64,000 bases of DNA from Legionella jamestowniensis (GCF_001467745.1 NZ_LNYG01000013.1:2226292-2290291); one strand, 5' to 3'. Counted from the stretch's first letter, positions 38,288 through 48,345 are shown. A program made the numbers and translations. Notes: generated by a model not told the origin, from the sequence alone.

Positions 38288-39106
38288 ATGGAATTTGTCA
38301 GCCGTTATGTTTCTCATCAACCCGATGCCAGCGGCAGGGTAAATTACAACGATGAGGAGCATCGTATATGGCAATTGCTTTATGAACGTCAAATGAAACT
38401 CATTCCTGGCAGGGCTTGCGATGAATTTATTCAAGGATTAAAAAGTCTGGGCTTATCATCAGGTCAAATTCCGCAGTTACCTGAAGTGAGCAGTCGTCTT
38501 AAGGCATTGACAGGATGGGAAGTAGCCCCGGTTGCGGCTTTAATTTCAGCGAGGGAATTTTTCCAATTATTGGCAGAAAGACGCTTCCCAGCAGCTACTT
38601 TTATTCGTTGTGAAGAAGATCTCGATTACGTTCAGGAACCTGATATTTTTCATGAAATATTTGGTCATTGCCCGATGTTAACTGATCCTGTTTATGCTGA
38701 TTTCGTATGCAATTATGCCCGTAAGGTTTTAAGTTTAACTGAAGACAAGTGGCCTCTGTTGCAAAGACTCTTCTGGTTTACGGTAGAATTTGGCCTCATT
38801 AAAACATCTCAAGGATTGCGTGCTTATGGAGGGGGTATTTTGTCCTCAATTAGCGAAACGCCTTATAGCGTTGAAAGTGATGCTGCCATGCGTGTTCTTT
38901 TTGATCCTGTTGCAGCATTTCGCATGCCTTATCGTATCGATATGTTACAACCCGTCTATTTCGTAATAGACAGTTATCAAGTACTTTATGACTTTGTCGA
39001 AGCGGATATTATGCGATTCATCGAACGAGCCAGGGAATTAGGTGAATACCCTCCCTTGTTTCCTGTTGATAAAAATAATCCCAGCATTCATATTTTGGCG
39101 TGTTAA
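38288..39106 (+). CDS. phhA: Phenylalanine 4-monooxygenase PhhA
   Basis: Pterin-dependent hydroxylation of phenylalanine to tyrosine. The iron ligands are the classic pair H122 and H127 (FHEIFGHCPML) and E167 (VEFGL). GGGILSSISE near 192-201 lines the active site. At 272 residues it is the bacterial single-domain form. In Legionella it supplies tyrosine and the homogentisate used for pyomelanin. It sits 200 bases before letA, as in other Legionella genomes. Confidence 0.95.
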   Translation: MEFVSRYVSHQPDASGRVNYNDEEHRIWQLLYERQMKLIPGRACDEFIQGLKSLGLSSGQIPQLPEVSSRLKALTGWEVAPVAALISAREFFQLLAERRFPAATFIRCEEDLDYVQEPDIFHEIFGHCPMLTDPVYADFVCNYARKVLSLTEDKWPLLQRLFWFTVEFGLIKTSQGLRAYGGGILSSISETPYSVESDAAMRVLFDPVAAFRMPYRIDMLQPVYFVIDSYQVLYDFVEADIMRFIERARELGEYPPLFPVDKNNPSIHILAC

Positions 39107-39317
39107 GTTTATTTTGCAAGATATTTATCTTATCAATCGACTATACTCAACATTAGACTTGTTTCCTTTCTATAAAAAATGGAGACATTGTCAGGACGTC
39201 TTTTAGCAAATTAACAGGGATGAAGATTAAATTCAGTATCAATTGTAATGCCTGTTTAGTCTTGCTAATATCGATGCATGTTTTGTGTTCATTGGCTAAT
39301 TTGTCAAGGAGCATCGT

Positions 39318-39977
39318 TTGATAAAAGTTCTAATTGTTGATGACCATGCCCTGGTAAGAATGGGGATTCGACGATTATTGGAGGATCTACCGGATGTAGA
39401 AGTGGTTGCTGATGCTGAAAGCGGTGAATTGGCTTTGGCATTGGTAAAATCTCATAAACCTGATGTTGTATTACTTGACATGAAAATGCCTGGAATTGAT
39501 GGGTGGGAAGTAACCAGAAGGCTTAAGAAATCTAATCCACAGATTAAAGTCATTGCTGTAACAGCGATGTGCGCTGATCCAATACCTACTCGTGTTCTCC
39601 AATTAGGCGCTATGGGTTATTTAACCAAAGAGTCTGGCGCTGAAGAAATGGCTGCAGCAATTCGCAAAGTGGCCAAGGGCGAAAAATATCTAAGCGCTGA
39701 AATTGCCCAGCAAATGGCGATTAATAGTTTAGAAGCCCCCCAGGATTCACCTTTTGATCTCTTATCCGAACGTGAAATGCAAGTCATGTTAATGATTACA
39801 AGCGGAATGACTGTGCAAGACATTGCGGATAGATTGTTTTTAAGCTCGAAAACGATTAATGGCTATCGTTACCGGATGTTTGATAAATTAGGGATAAAAA
39901 ATGACGTGGAGCTTACTTATCTGGCGATGAAACACAGAGTCATTGAACAACCTAATAATGCTTTGCATGATGAATAG
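39318..39977 (+). CDS. letA: Response regulator LetA (GacA/UvrY family)
   Basis: Partner of the sensor LetS; phosphorylated LetA turns on small RNAs that antagonise CsrA and so starts the transmissive, virulent phase. The receiver domain spans 1-120, with phosphorylation site D54 (VVLLDMKMPGIDG) and switch lysine K104. The LuxR-type HTH is at about 150-212 (LSEREMQVMLMITSGMTVQDIADRLF, SSKTINGYRYR). The start is TTG at 39318, six bases after GGAG. 219 residues. The gene is followed by a repeat and then uvrC, matching the gacA/uvrY-uvrC order of gammaproteobacteria. Confidence 0.93.
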   Translation: MIKVLIVDDHALVRMGIRRLLEDLPDVEVVADAESGELALALVKSHKPDVVLLDMKMPGIDGWEVTRRLKKSNPQIKVIAVTAMCADPIPTRVLQLGAMGYLTKESGAEEMAAAIRKVAKGEKYLSAEIAQQMAINSLEAPQDSPFDLLSEREMQVMLMITSGMTVQDIADRLFLSSKTINGYRYRMFDKLGIKNDVELTYLAMKHRVIEQPNNALHDE

Positions 39978-39995
39978 TTAAAGTGTTTGCACGGG

Positions 39996-40096
39996 ACAAA
40001 ATTTTTTATGTCGTCGTTGCGAACGAAGTGAAGCAATCCCAGAACCGATTTCCGTGCAAAGATTACTAGATTGCTTCGCTTGACGCTCGCAATGAC
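39996..40096. repeat. Dispersed inverted repeat in the letA-uvrC gap
   Basis: Left arm 40010-40038 (gtcgtcgttgcgaacgaagt...) and right arm 40069-40096 (...cttgacgctcgcaatgac) are imperfect reverse complements of about 28 bases. The left part, starting acaaaattttttatgt, recurs at 5995-6044 as a single diverged arm. Confidence 0.75.
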
Positions 40097-40209
40097 TCGC
40101 TTTAGTTTTTTTTGTCCTGAGCAGAGAGTTAAGGCAAACAGAAATGAGCTATAATACATTCTTATGCCATCTTAGTGGTCCTCAATAAAAGTTGTTCTTG
40201 ATAAAATAA

Positions 40210-42051
40210 ATGCGAGCCAATAATTTAACAACAGTAATAGCGAATCTCACCAGTGAACCTGGCGTCTATCGCATGATTGATGAAGCCGGTACTGTTTTAT
40301 ATGTAGGTAAAGCCAGAAATTTAAAAAAGCGTGTCAGTAGCTATTTTACGAAGCAAAACACGGGTGCCAAAACTCGTTCTCTCGTCAATCAAATTGCTTC
40401 AGTGGAAGTGAGTGTTACTCGAAGTGAAACAGAGGCTTTGTTACTGGAAAGTAACCTCATTAAAACACTGCGTCCTAAATATAATGTATTACTGCGAGAT
40501 GACAAATCCTATCCTTACATCCATGTAAGCAATCATGCTTTTCCACGCATGGAGCTTTATCGCAGTAAGAAGAAACCGCAGAAGGGAGAATTTTACGGTC
40601 CATTTCCCAGTGTGGCGGCAGTACGTGATACTCTAAGTACGATTCAAAAAGCTTTTAAAATTAGAAATTGTCGTGATAGCTATTTTAATGCCCGCTCGCG
40701 TCCTTGCTTACAATATCAAATTAAGCGGTGCAGTGCACCCTGTACAGGGTATATCTCTCAGGAAGATTATAAACAGTCTATCAATGATGCTGCCCGTTTT
40801 TTACAAGGAAAGTGCCAACTTATTATTGATGATTTAGCGAAGCGCATGGAAAGGGCAGTTTCTCAACTTCATTTTGAAGAAGCGGCTGTTTTGCGTGATC
40901 AAATTAAAAGCTTGCGCTTAATTCAAGAACAGCAAAGTGTTGTGCAATTGCGTGGCGATGCTGATGTCATTGCCATTGAGGCTCACCCAGGTTTTGCCTG
41001 TATTCAATGTGTCACTATTCGTGATGGCCATGTCATCGCTAGTCAAAGCTTTTTCCCTTCGGTGCCGCGACGATCATTTGAAGAAGGGTCTGCAAACGAT
41101 TTGTGGCAACAAGTTTTTGAAGCCTTTGTAGCATTCTATTATATCGACACGCCTGAACGTATTCCTGCATTAATCATTACGAACGCAACGCTTGAGCAAA
41201 AACAAACGTTTGAGGGAATGTTGGGTGAATTGCGAGGAAAAACCTGCCTGATTCAAACGACACCCCGTGGTGTTAAAGCACGTTGGCTTGATTTTGCCAA
41301 TAATAATTTACGCTTGGCAATAGCCGATTATGTGGCTTCTTCGGCCACTATGCAAAAAAGATATGAAGCGTTGGCCGAGTTACTACAACGGGATTCGGCA
41401 ATTACTCGTATGGAATGCTTTGACATTAGCCACACCCAAGGGGAAGAAACAGTGGCTTCTTGTGTTGTTTTTGACCAACAGGGGCCCCGTAAGAGTGAGT
41501 ATCGCCGCTTCAATATCCATGGGATTACCAAAGGTGATGACTATGCTGCAATGGAACAAGCGATTACTCGTCGTTTCAAGCGTTTATTACAAGAGCAACG
41601 TTTGCCGGATGTCCTTATCATTGACGGTGGAAAAGGGCAGGTTGCAGTGGCAAAACGAGTCTTTGACTTACTGGCCATCGAGAATGTAGTTTTATTAGGT
41701 ATTGCCAAGGGACCCGAACGAAAAGCGGGTTGGGAGAAGCTCATTCTGGTGACGCAGCAGGAGGAGTTAAGTTTGCCTGCAGATTCTCCGGCGTTACATC
41801 TATTACAGCACATTCGTGATGAGGCCCATCGATTTGCAATTACCACCCACCGCAAAAAACGTCAGCATGCCAGTTTTGAATCCTCCCTGGAAAGTATTGA
41901 AGGTGTTGGCCCCAAAAGGCGGCAAGCTTTGCTTCGCCGCTTTGGCGGTTTACGTGAACTTGCCCGTGCCCCCATGGATGAAATTGCCAAAGTCAGTGGT
42001 ATTAATGAAGAGCTTGCACAACGGATTTATCAACACTTCCATTCTGAGTAA
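40210..42051 (+). CDS. uvrC: Excinuclease ABC subunit C UvrC
   Basis: Makes both incisions in nucleotide excision repair. The 613-residue protein contains the GIY-YIG domain at 1-95 ([26 protein letters not shown]), the cysteine-rich linker [13 protein letters not shown] near 165, a UVR motif near 205-240 ([14 protein letters not shown]), the RNase H-like endonuclease domain with [17 protein letters not shown] near 400 and [11 protein letters not shown] near 465, and C-terminal helix-hairpin-helix repeats (560-610). It is downstream of letA as usual in this class. Confidence 0.97.
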   Translation: MRANNLTTVIANLTSEPGVYRMIDEAGTVLYVGKARNLKKRVSSYFTKQNTGAKTRSLVNQIASVEVSVTRSETEALLLESNLIKTLRPKYNVLLRDDKSYPYIHVSNHAFPRMELYRSKKKPQKGEFYGPFPSVAAVRDTLSTIQKAFKIRNCRDSYFNARSRPCLQYQIKRCSAPCTGYISQEDYKQSINDAARFLQGKCQLIIDDLAKRMERAVSQLHFEEAAVLRDQIKSLRLIQEQQSVVQLRGDADVIAIEAHPGFACIQCVTIRDGHVIASQSFFPSVPRRSFEEGSANDLWQQVFEAFVAFYYIDTPERIPALIITNATLEQKQTFEGMLGELRGKTCLIQTTPRGVKARWLDFANNNLRLAIADYVASSATMQKRYEALAELLQRDSAITRMECFDISHTQGEETVASCVVFDQQGPRKSEYRRFNIHGITKGDDYAAMEQAITRRFKRLLQEQRLPDVLIIDGGKGQVAVAKRVFDLLAIENVVLLGIAKGPERKAGWEKLILVTQQEELSLPADSPALHLLQHIRDEAHRFAITTHRKKRQHASFESSLESIEGVGPKRRQALLRRFGGLRELARAPMDEIAKVSGINEELAQRIYQHFHSE

Positions 42052-42254
42052 ATTGCTATAAAAAATATTTTAATATCATGATGTTGCAACAAATTTTGCC
42101 TTCGATCTTGCTTGTTTTCTACAGCGTGAACACTTAGTTTATTTTCTAAACTTTTTTAAAAAATGACCGAAAATAACATTTAGAAGTAAGCCATTGTAAT
42201 TTAAGCATGCTTTTTGCATTACAAAAGTAAACTTGAAAAATTAGGGGAATCACG

Positions 42255-42983
42255 ATGAAGAAATTACTAGAAGTGATTGCACTCATGGTACCAGCATTTC
42301 TTGTCCAGGCTAGTAGCTATTATGGTACGGCATTGTGTGCATACCCACAATATGAATGTATTAAAGTTACTGGTGGACAAAGCTGGGAAAAGCTTTTTCC
42401 TGATGAACAACAGCGTGATATTGTGCAACGCATTAATCGCACTTACAACCATCTTTGGGCTGGTAAAGAAATTGCGGTGCCAAAACAGTTAGCGAACAAG
42501 ACTATCTTTGATTTTTCTCCTTTCCCGCTAAAGATTGAGGCTGATGGTGAGAAACAAGTCATTGTCGATCAAGATAAGCTAGCCTGGGGAGCTTATGATA
42601 GGGACGGGCGGTTAGTAAAGTGGGGCCCTATCTCTTCTGGTAGTGATAAATGTTCCGATAATAGCTCTCATACCTGCAGAACGATTACTGGTATTTTCCA
42701 TTTCTTCAGTAAGGAGAACGAAAAGTGCCGTTCCGGGGTTTTCCCACTTGGTCGCGGTGGTGCCAAGATGCCTTATTGCATGTACTTTCATAAAGGGTTT
42801 GCTTTGCATGGCGCACAAGACATCCCAGGTTACCGAGCCAGCCACGGTTGCGTACGTATGTTCACCGAAGATGCAAAATGGATGAATCATGATTTTGTTG
42901 AATTATCCAATGAAAGAAACCATTTTATGGGTACTAAAGTAATTGTTCGTCCTATTATGGCCACAAGTGAGAAGAAAAAATGA
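42255..42983 (+). CDS. enhA: Enhanced-entry protein EnhA (L,D-transpeptidase)
   Basis: First gene of the enhABC locus. A 242-residue secreted protein: signal peptide 1-19 (VQASS), then a LysM-like lead region (WEKLFPDEQQRDIVQRINR, near 45-65), then a YkuD catalytic domain (about 95-235) with the catalytic cysteine in ASHGCVRMF near residue 198 and GGAKMPYCMYFHKGFALHG before it. It would crosslink peptidoglycan in the periplasm. The stop overlaps the enhB start (ATGA). A paralog at 21940-22527 shares its C-terminal half. The enh locus is tied to host-cell entry and intracellular growth in L. pneumophila. Confidence 0.9.
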   Translation: MKKLLEVIALMVPAFLVQASSYYGTALCAYPQYECIKVTGGQSWEKLFPDEQQRDIVQRINRTYNHLWAGKEIAVPKQLANKTIFDFSPFPLKIEADGEKQVIVDQDKLAWGAYDRDGRLVKWGPISSGSDKCSDNSSHTCRTITGIFHFFSKENEKCRSGVFPLGRGGAKMPYCMYFHKGFALHGAQDIPGYRASHGCVRMFTEDAKWMNHDFVELSNERNHFMGTKVIVRPIMATSEKKK

Positions 42984-43519
42984 AAACAAACATTAAAACG
43001 ACTTTAAAAGCGATTTTTTTAATATCTTCTTGTTGTATGGTGGCTAATAATCTTTTGGCTGCTAAGGAACCTAAGGAAAAGGAGGATAATAGAAATCCAC
43101 TCGGTTGCTACGATACAGGGTATCAATTTGATTTAAAAACACTCCATTTGTACCCAGGGCATGCCGGAGAAATACAATCCATGTATTTCCTATTTAATAC
43201 ATTGAATCAAAAGGTTAATCTATATCAGATGCGGGATGAAGAAAGCTCACGGACCATGTATCTTAATCATACAATACAACCCAGACAGTGGGCTGTATTA
43301 TCGACAACTGAGAAAAAAGTTAAATTTATTTGTACTGTTCCAGATGGAAAAGAAGAGTACGGAAAAATTGTGGATTGCTCTGACAGTCTACGCGTTTGTG
43401 AGTATACCAATGTTCGTTATGGGTTAAATAATCGGGGTAATTACTGGCTTGTAAAAAGTAATACTCGAAGTGGCGCATTAAGGGAAGTTGTCCATTATGG
43501 AATTATTCCAGCGCAATAA
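42980..43519 (+). CDS. enhB: Enhanced-entry protein EnhB
   Basis: A 179-residue secreted protein with a signal peptide (about 1-27, ending NNLLAA). It has no known catalytic domain. Cys-containing strands (GCYDTGYQFDLKTLHLYPG, FICTVPDGK, VDCSDSLRVCEYTN) suggest a disulfide-bonded beta fold in the periplasm. Assignment rests mainly on position, between EnhA and the long Sel1 protein EnhC. Overlap with enhA by four bases and a 35-base gap to enhC support a single transcript. Confidence 0.8.
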   Translation: MKTNIKTTLKAIFLISSCCMVANNLLAAKEPKEKEDNRNPLGCYDTGYQFDLKTLHLYPGHAGEIQSMYFLFNTLNQKVNLYQMRDEESSRTMYLNHTIQPRQWAVLSTTEKKVKFICTVPDGKEEYGKIVDCSDSLRVCEYTNVRYGLNNRGNYWLVKSNTRSGALREVVHYGIIPAQ

Positions 43520-43554
43520 GCCGCTTTAGCGGTAACAAATAAAGAGGAATTACC

Positions 43555-46500
43555 ATGAAATCATATATACCATGGTTTTATCTGGTAGCAGCAACTGGGA
43601 GTCAATTAGCCTATGCTGTGGACGGTTTGGAAGCTTATCGTCAAGGTAATTATCCCTTGGCTGCTCAAACTCTTGTTAATCAAACAGATAAGGATCCTGT
43701 TGCCAATTATTACCTTGGGCGCATGCGCTTGTATGGTTATGGTGAACTAAAAAATAATATGCTTGCATTGCGTTATTTTGAACAAGCAGCAGAAAAAGGG
43801 GTTTTGCCTGCTCAGCTGTTGCTTGCTCGTTACAATCTAATTCAGGCTAAAGATCCTGAAAAGGCACTCTATTGGTTTAAAAAGGCAGCGGCAGCGGGTG
43901 ATCTTGATGCCCAGCTTTATTGCGCGGCTGCCTATATGTACGGTTTTGGTACCAAAGAAAGCCCAGATGCGGGCAGACGTTATTATATTGAGGCTGCCAA
44001 ACGTGGTAATGCCATTGCGCAAACAACCTTAGGTGAACATTTTCTGGATAGCCGCCACTCATCCAATAAAAAGCTGGGATTGATTTGGTTAAACAAAGCC
44101 ATAGAGCAGGGAAATCCTCGTGCTCAATTACTATTAGCTGAGTTCTATGCCAAAGGAGGAGCCGTTCCTAAGGATGAGAATAAAGCCTATGAATTGCTCA
44201 ATCAATCCGCGGCACAAGGTTATATTCCTGCCATGATGAAACTGGGCGAAATGGCCGCTAAGCAAAATAATATGGAAAAAGCAAAAGAGTGGTACACCAA
44301 AGCGGCGAAAGATAATAATACGCAAGCCGAAATGGCATTGGCAAACCTTTACCTGGACAATAAAAATAGTCTCTATAACCCAAAAACAGGCTTTATGTGG
44401 ATGTTGCAGGCTGCACAAAGTGGTTCTGCACAGGCTCAGGAAGCATTGGCTCTAATGTATCGTGAGGGACTTGGCATTACTGCAGATGAGCAACTTGCCA
44501 ATCAATGGCAACAAAAAGCAAAAGAAACGGCTGCTTACGAAGCTAAAGTGAACCCAGGGATTGAGGTCTCCAGATGGTTAAGTAATGGTCAAACAAGTGA
44601 TTTCAATATACAAGGTTTTCGTTTGGGCGGTATTTTTAACGATTGGCGAAATCCACGTGCTCTAAAAGAAAACAACTATAATGCAGCCCCACAAATGGAA
44701 GCAATTACTCGGTCTGAATTATACAAGCCTGATTTTACAATGATGCAACCGAAAGAAATCGCGATAAGTGATTATTTCGATGTGATTGCTCCAGCATTAA
44801 ATAGTGAGCAATCCGATGAATTTTCCTTCCCGCGCTATCCTTTAGATCCTCAAATTGAAGCATTACTAAAAAATGAATCCCTCGCCTTGGCGCATTCCCC
44901 ACGAATCTCAATGGTGGAGGAGGGATTGCCTTATCCTGTTTCAGGAGAACCTGAACCCTTTGATTATTTCGAGCAAATGATGAAAGGATGGCAGCACCAA
45001 GCAAACCTTCAAGCTGTTTTAAGTGAAATGTACGGTAAAGCTATTTTAGGGGAGTCGGCCGCACAATTTGAATTAGGGCAACTCTACAATTATGGAGTGA
45101 TAGTTGCTAAAAATATTCCTCAGGCCATTACCTACTATAAATTGGCTGCACAGCAACAGGATGTTCGCGCTGAATATAATCTTGGAATTTTATATCTGAG
45201 TGGGAAAACAGAGCCCGTTGATTATCAGCAAGGCATCAACTGGTTGATGGATGCCGCCTTTAAAGGCAATGTGCATGCGCAATACGTTCTGGCACATATT
45301 TATGAAACAGGTTTTAAAGATGCTGCCGGAAACATCGTTGTCCAGGCAAATCCTCATCAGGCAACCTCAATGTATTATTTGGCTTCTTCCAATCATTATG
45401 GTCCTGCCCAATATCGTTTGGCGGAGTACCTTGTGAAACAAAAGCAGGGCGGTTTAAGTGTTGCTGCTAAAAATAATCGTACCAAGTTAATAAAACGTCT
45501 TTATGAAGGCGCGGTTAAAGAGGGTGTTGCTGAGGCGAATTTACCTCTGGCCTTTTATTATGCAATGGATGAGGATGGCAAAAAGCAACAGCATGCGTTA
45601 AAAATAGCTAAAAAAGAAGCAAAAGCAGGCAACAGTTATGCAGCACTTCTTTTGGGGATTATGTTCGAAAGAGGGATTGCTGTACCTACTAATGACGTGG
45701 AGTCTTTGTATTGGTATCAACAAGCTGGTTCAAATCCAGTGAATGATTTCATTTTAGGAACTTATTACACGGAAGGAAACGGTGTCACTAAAGATGAGCA
45801 AAAAGGAAAAGCATTGTTGCAGCAATCAGCCGATGCTGGCTTTTCTTATGCAAATCTGAATCTTGCGGTCTTAAAGCATGACAAAGGAGAAAATTTCCTG
45901 TCGGAATTAGATAGGGCACGTCAGCTGGGTAATAGTACGGCAGGGTTGTTGCTTGCAGATTATTATCTAGCCCAAGCAGCTGATCCTGAGAAATTACAAC
46001 AAGCCAGAGATATTTATCAACATTTTGCTGAGAAAGGTGATAAGGATGCGCAATTAAAGCTGGCTTTCCTTTATGAAAAAGGATTAGGTGGTCAGCCTGA
46101 CCTCCCCTTGGCAACACAATGGTATACGGCCTCTGCTGAACAGGGACAACCAGTGTCTCAGTATTTGCTGGGTCGTATGTATCAATTGGGCCAGATAGGG
46201 AAAGAGCCTGATTATGCACAAGCGAAGAAGTGGTATGCGGCTTCGCAGTCTAATTATCCTCGTTCTTCCGTGGCCTTAGGCTTTATTTATGATACGGTTG
46301 ACGATCAGTATGACCAAGCTTTTAAAAATTATGAATTGGCTGCCCAGAAAAATGATAAAGTCGGCCAATACAATTTAGCCTTACTTTATGAGGATGGCAA
46401 AGGAATGCCTGTCGATTACACCAAAGCCAGGGCTCTTTTCACCAAGGCTTCCGAATTAGGATATAAGAAGGCTATGGCGCAACTCGCTGACTTGTATTTT

Positions 46501-47178
46501 AATGGCTTAGGTGGTCCTCGAGATGAACAACAAGCCTTGCATTGGTATAAAAAAGCAGCGGCTTTGGGTGAAAGTCATGCCTTGTACCAATTAGGCTTAT
46601 TGTCTGAAACAGGGGTTGCGACAAAACTTGATTTTGCTAATGCGGTTAATTACTACCAAGAGTCAGCGAATAAAGGAAATGTAAAGGCAAAATTGGCTCT
46701 CGCACGCATGTACCAATACGGATTGGGTGTTATGAAAGATAGTCAAAAAGCGGTTGAATTGTATATAGAATTAGCTGCCAATAATAATGCTTATGCACAA
46801 TATCAACTGGCTTTATTGTATCTTGATAGCAATCAAAAACCTGAAGAAGGGAAAAAATTGCTACAACAAGCCAGCGCAAATGGTAGCCAGCAAGCCCGCA
46901 AAACCTTGCAATGGCTGGATGCCCAACAGCAGGAGAGGCTAAGTTTCATTGAACCTGTGGTAATGACTGAAGCTCCCGTTGTCGTCGGGCAGTCTGCAAA
47001 TATGATGTATTTTGATGCCTTAAGTGAATGGAATCGTGGTGATGAAACATTATCTCGTATGATATTAAATAGAATAATGAAGCAATTTCCACAATACATT
47101 CCTGCTAAACGCGCTTATGAGCAATTAAACCAGGAAATAAATTCTCCTTCTCCGGTGAATATAAGTGCTTCTAACTAG
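43555..47178 (+). CDS. enhC: Enhanced-entry protein EnhC (Sel1-repeat protein)
   Basis: A 1207-residue periplasmic protein with a signal peptide (1-21, YAVDG) followed by a nearly continuous series of about 30 Sel1/TPR-like repeats of about 36 residues with the pattern AxxxLGxxYxxG.GxxxDxxxAxxWYxxAA. A stretch near 330-480 lacks clear repeats and divides the array. In L. pneumophila EnhC supports growth in macrophages and dampens release of muramyl peptides by inhibiting the lytic transglycosylase Slt, if I recall correctly. Third gene of the locus, and its length matches the known protein. Confidence 0.93.
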   Translation: MKSYIPWFYLVAATGSQLAYAVDGLEAYRQGNYPLAAQTLVNQTDKDPVANYYLGRMRLYGYGELKNNMLALRYFEQAAEKGVLPAQLLLARYNLIQAKDPEKALYWFKKAAAAGDLDAQLYCAAAYMYGFGTKESPDAGRRYYIEAAKRGNAIAQTTLGEHFLDSRHSSNKKLGLIWLNKAIEQGNPRAQLLLAEFYAKGGAVPKDENKAYELLNQSAAQGYIPAMMKLGEMAAKQNNMEKAKEWYTKAAKDNNTQAEMALANLYLDNKNSLYNPKTGFMWMLQAAQSGSAQAQEALALMYREGLGITADEQLANQWQQKAKETAAYEAKVNPGIEVSRWLSNGQTSDFNIQGFRLGGIFNDWRNPRALKENNYNAAPQMEAITRSELYKPDFTMMQPKEIAISDYFDVIAPALNSEQSDEFSFPRYPLDPQIEALLKNESLALAHSPRISMVEEGLPYPVSGEPEPFDYFEQMMKGWQHQANLQAVLSEMYGKAILGESAAQFELGQLYNYGVIVAKNIPQAITYYKLAAQQQDVRAEYNLGILYLSGKTEPVDYQQGINWLMDAAFKGNVHAQYVLAHIYETGFKDAAGNIVVQANPHQATSMYYLASSNHYGPAQYRLAEYLVKQKQGGLSVAAKNNRTKLIKRLYEGAVKEGVAEANLPLAFYYAMDEDGKKQQHALKIAKKEAKAGNSYAALLLGIMFERGIAVPTNDVESLYWYQQAGSNPVNDFILGTYYTEGNGVTKDEQKGKALLQQSADAGFSYANLNLAVLKHDKGENFLSELDRARQLGNSTAGLLLADYYLAQAADPEKLQQARDIYQHFAEKGDKDAQLKLAFLYEKGLGGQPDLPLATQWYTASAEQGQPVSQYLLGRMYQLGQIGKEPDYAQAKKWYAASQSNYPRSSVALGFIYDTVDDQYDQAFKNYELAAQKNDKVGQYNLALLYEDGKGMPVDYTKARALFTKASELGYKKAMAQLADLYFNGLGGPRDEQQALHWYKKAAALGESHALYQLGLLSETGVATKLDFANAVNYYQESANKGNVKAKLALARMYQYGLGVMKDSQKAVELYIELAANNNAYAQYQLALLYLDSNQKPEEGKKLLQQASANGSQQARKTLQWLDAQQQERLSFIEPVVMTEAPVVVGQSANMMYFDALSEWNRGDETLSRMILNRIMKQFPQYIPAKRAYEQLNQEINSPSPVNISASN

Positions 47179-47258
47179 TAGGAAGAGCGCGATCTTAAAT
47201 TTCAGGCTTAAATTACGATCCTTTAAGCAGCGCAAGTTGAAGGATCTACTGAGGGTGC

Positions 47259-47279
47259 ACTGGGGGAATTTTCCCCAGT
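47259..47279 (+). terminator. Hairpin downstream of enhC
   Basis: Arms actgggg (47259-47265) and ccccagt (47273-47279) with an 8-base loop gaatttt, followed by aagttctttt. A second inverted repeat (gatcctt/aaggatc) lies just before it. It probably ends the enhABC transcript. Confidence 0.6.
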
Positions 47280-47410
47280 AAGTTCTTTTAATTAAAAAAG
47301 GTGGTCTTGACCACGAAATTGTTTAAATTTATTTGCACTCTTTAAAAAGCATCCCTATTATTTTTGGATTACATCACTAATTTGTGAAATTAGAAAAGGC
47401 TTAACAAAAA

Positions 47411-47824
47411 ATGACTAAAAAATTATGGTTTTCATTCATGGCTATAAGTTTCTGTTTATTGAGCGGCTGTTGGACTGTTAAATCAGGGCAAAAGTCAGGA
47501 ATTATAGTTAAAGTGGCCAAAGAGGGGCGCTATTGGGGCACTTATGAAGCAGAATTAATACGTGGTGGACTTGAGGATGCTTCGGGAGCTACCGGTCGAG
47601 AATTTCATTTCACGATAGGACAGTTTAGATCCGAATTAGTTGAACGTGCTGAATTGGCGATGCAAAACAATGAGCACGTGATTGTTTATTACCACTGCGA
47701 AGAATTTGTCGCTCCATGGCGTGGTGAAACCAAATGTTTTGCCGATGATATTAAAATTTTAAATGCTAAAAATAAACCTATTCCACAAACTACAAACGAT
47801 AGTCATGATCCCTCTGAAAATTAA
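47411..47824 (+). CDS. Small putative lipoprotein
   Basis: A 137-residue protein with a lipobox: hydrophobic lead then LLSGC, lipidated Cys near 20. The mature part has VKSGQKSGIIVKVAKEGRYWGTYEAELIRGG, which reminds me of a widespread family of short phage and bacterial lipoproteins with a GxIxKxxKKGxxxxTWEGEL pattern, sometimes mislabelled 6-phosphogluconate dehydrogenase. I give this from memory and cannot verify it. Two cysteines (HCEEF, KCFADD) may form a disulfide. Single gene after enhC, separated by a hairpin. Confidence 0.7.
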   Translation: MTKKLWFSFMAISFCLLSGCWTVKSGQKSGIIVKVAKEGRYWGTYEAELIRGGLEDASGATGREFHFTIGQFRSELVERAELAMQNNEHVIVYYHCEEFVAPWRGETKCFADDIKILNAKNKPIPQTTNDSHDPSEN

Positions 47825-47833
47825 CCCCATAGA

Positions 47834-47930
47834 CGTCATTCTGAACGAAGTGATGAATCTCCTCAATATGGTTCAGGTTTATTTCGCGGGAGATTTTTCA
47901 TGCAGCCTAGGCAGCTGCACTCAGGATTGT
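47834..47930 (+). repeat. Degenerate CGTCATTC(T/C)GAA repeat, copy 2
   Basis: Begins cgtcattctgaacgaagtga and carries gggagatttttca near 47888. It partners 34943-35008 (opposite orientation). It lies right after the small lipoprotein stop, between converging genes. Confidence 0.4.
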
Positions 47931-48020
47931 AGATGTTAGGTATTTCGCTAAATACTTGCAAGATTTAAAAACGCGCTAGTCCTGTAAACTTATTTTAAGA
48001 GTTACAAAAAACTTAAGAAA

Positions 48021-48046
48021 CCCGAACTGAATAAATCCAGTTCGGG
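48021..48046 (-). terminator. Rho-independent terminator of rpsT
   Basis: Arms cccgaactg (48021-48029) and cagttcggg (48038-48046), 9 bp perfect with an 8-base loop. On the minus strand it is followed by TTTCTTAAGTTTTTTG. It lies 33 bases after the rpsT stop. Confidence 0.8.
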
Positions 48047-48078
48047 GGTTTACGGACTAGAGCGACGGAAAAGCAGGA

Positions 48079-48345
48079 TTAAGCAGCCATTCCCTTAACT
48101 CGGGCAACCAGGCGGCTTTTAATGCGGGCAGCTTTATTTTTATGAATTAAACCTTTATTAGCAGCTTTATCGATAATGGGTTGTGCTTTAGCATAGGCAG
48201 CACGAGCGGCTTCCAGATCGCCAGCTTCAACGGCTTTGATAACGTTTTTAACGTAAGTGCGATACATAGAACGTGCACTGGCATTATGTTGACGCAGTTT
48301 AACGTTTTGACGGGCGCGTTTGATCGCTGATTTAATATTTGCCAC
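48079..48345 (-). CDS. rpsT: 30S ribosomal protein S20 RpsT
   Basis: An 88-residue, strongly basic protein of the small subunit body. [27 protein letters not shown] is the standard S20 start, and [18 protein letters not shown] (near 58-75) the conserved second half. ATG at 48345 has GGAG nearby (minus strand AGTGGAGATTTTTAAGTGG). It is followed by a good terminator. Confidence 0.98.
   Translation of the reverse strand: MANIKSAIKRARQNVKLRQHNASARSMYRTYVKNVIKAVEAGDLEAARAAYAKAQPIIDKAANKGLIHKNKAARIKSRLVARVKGMAA

Noticed and set aside
45788-46219. A 143-codon open frame on the minus strand inside enhC
   Set aside because: It lies opposite the repeated Sel1 region, where codon bias leaves long antisense frames; nothing supports a gene.
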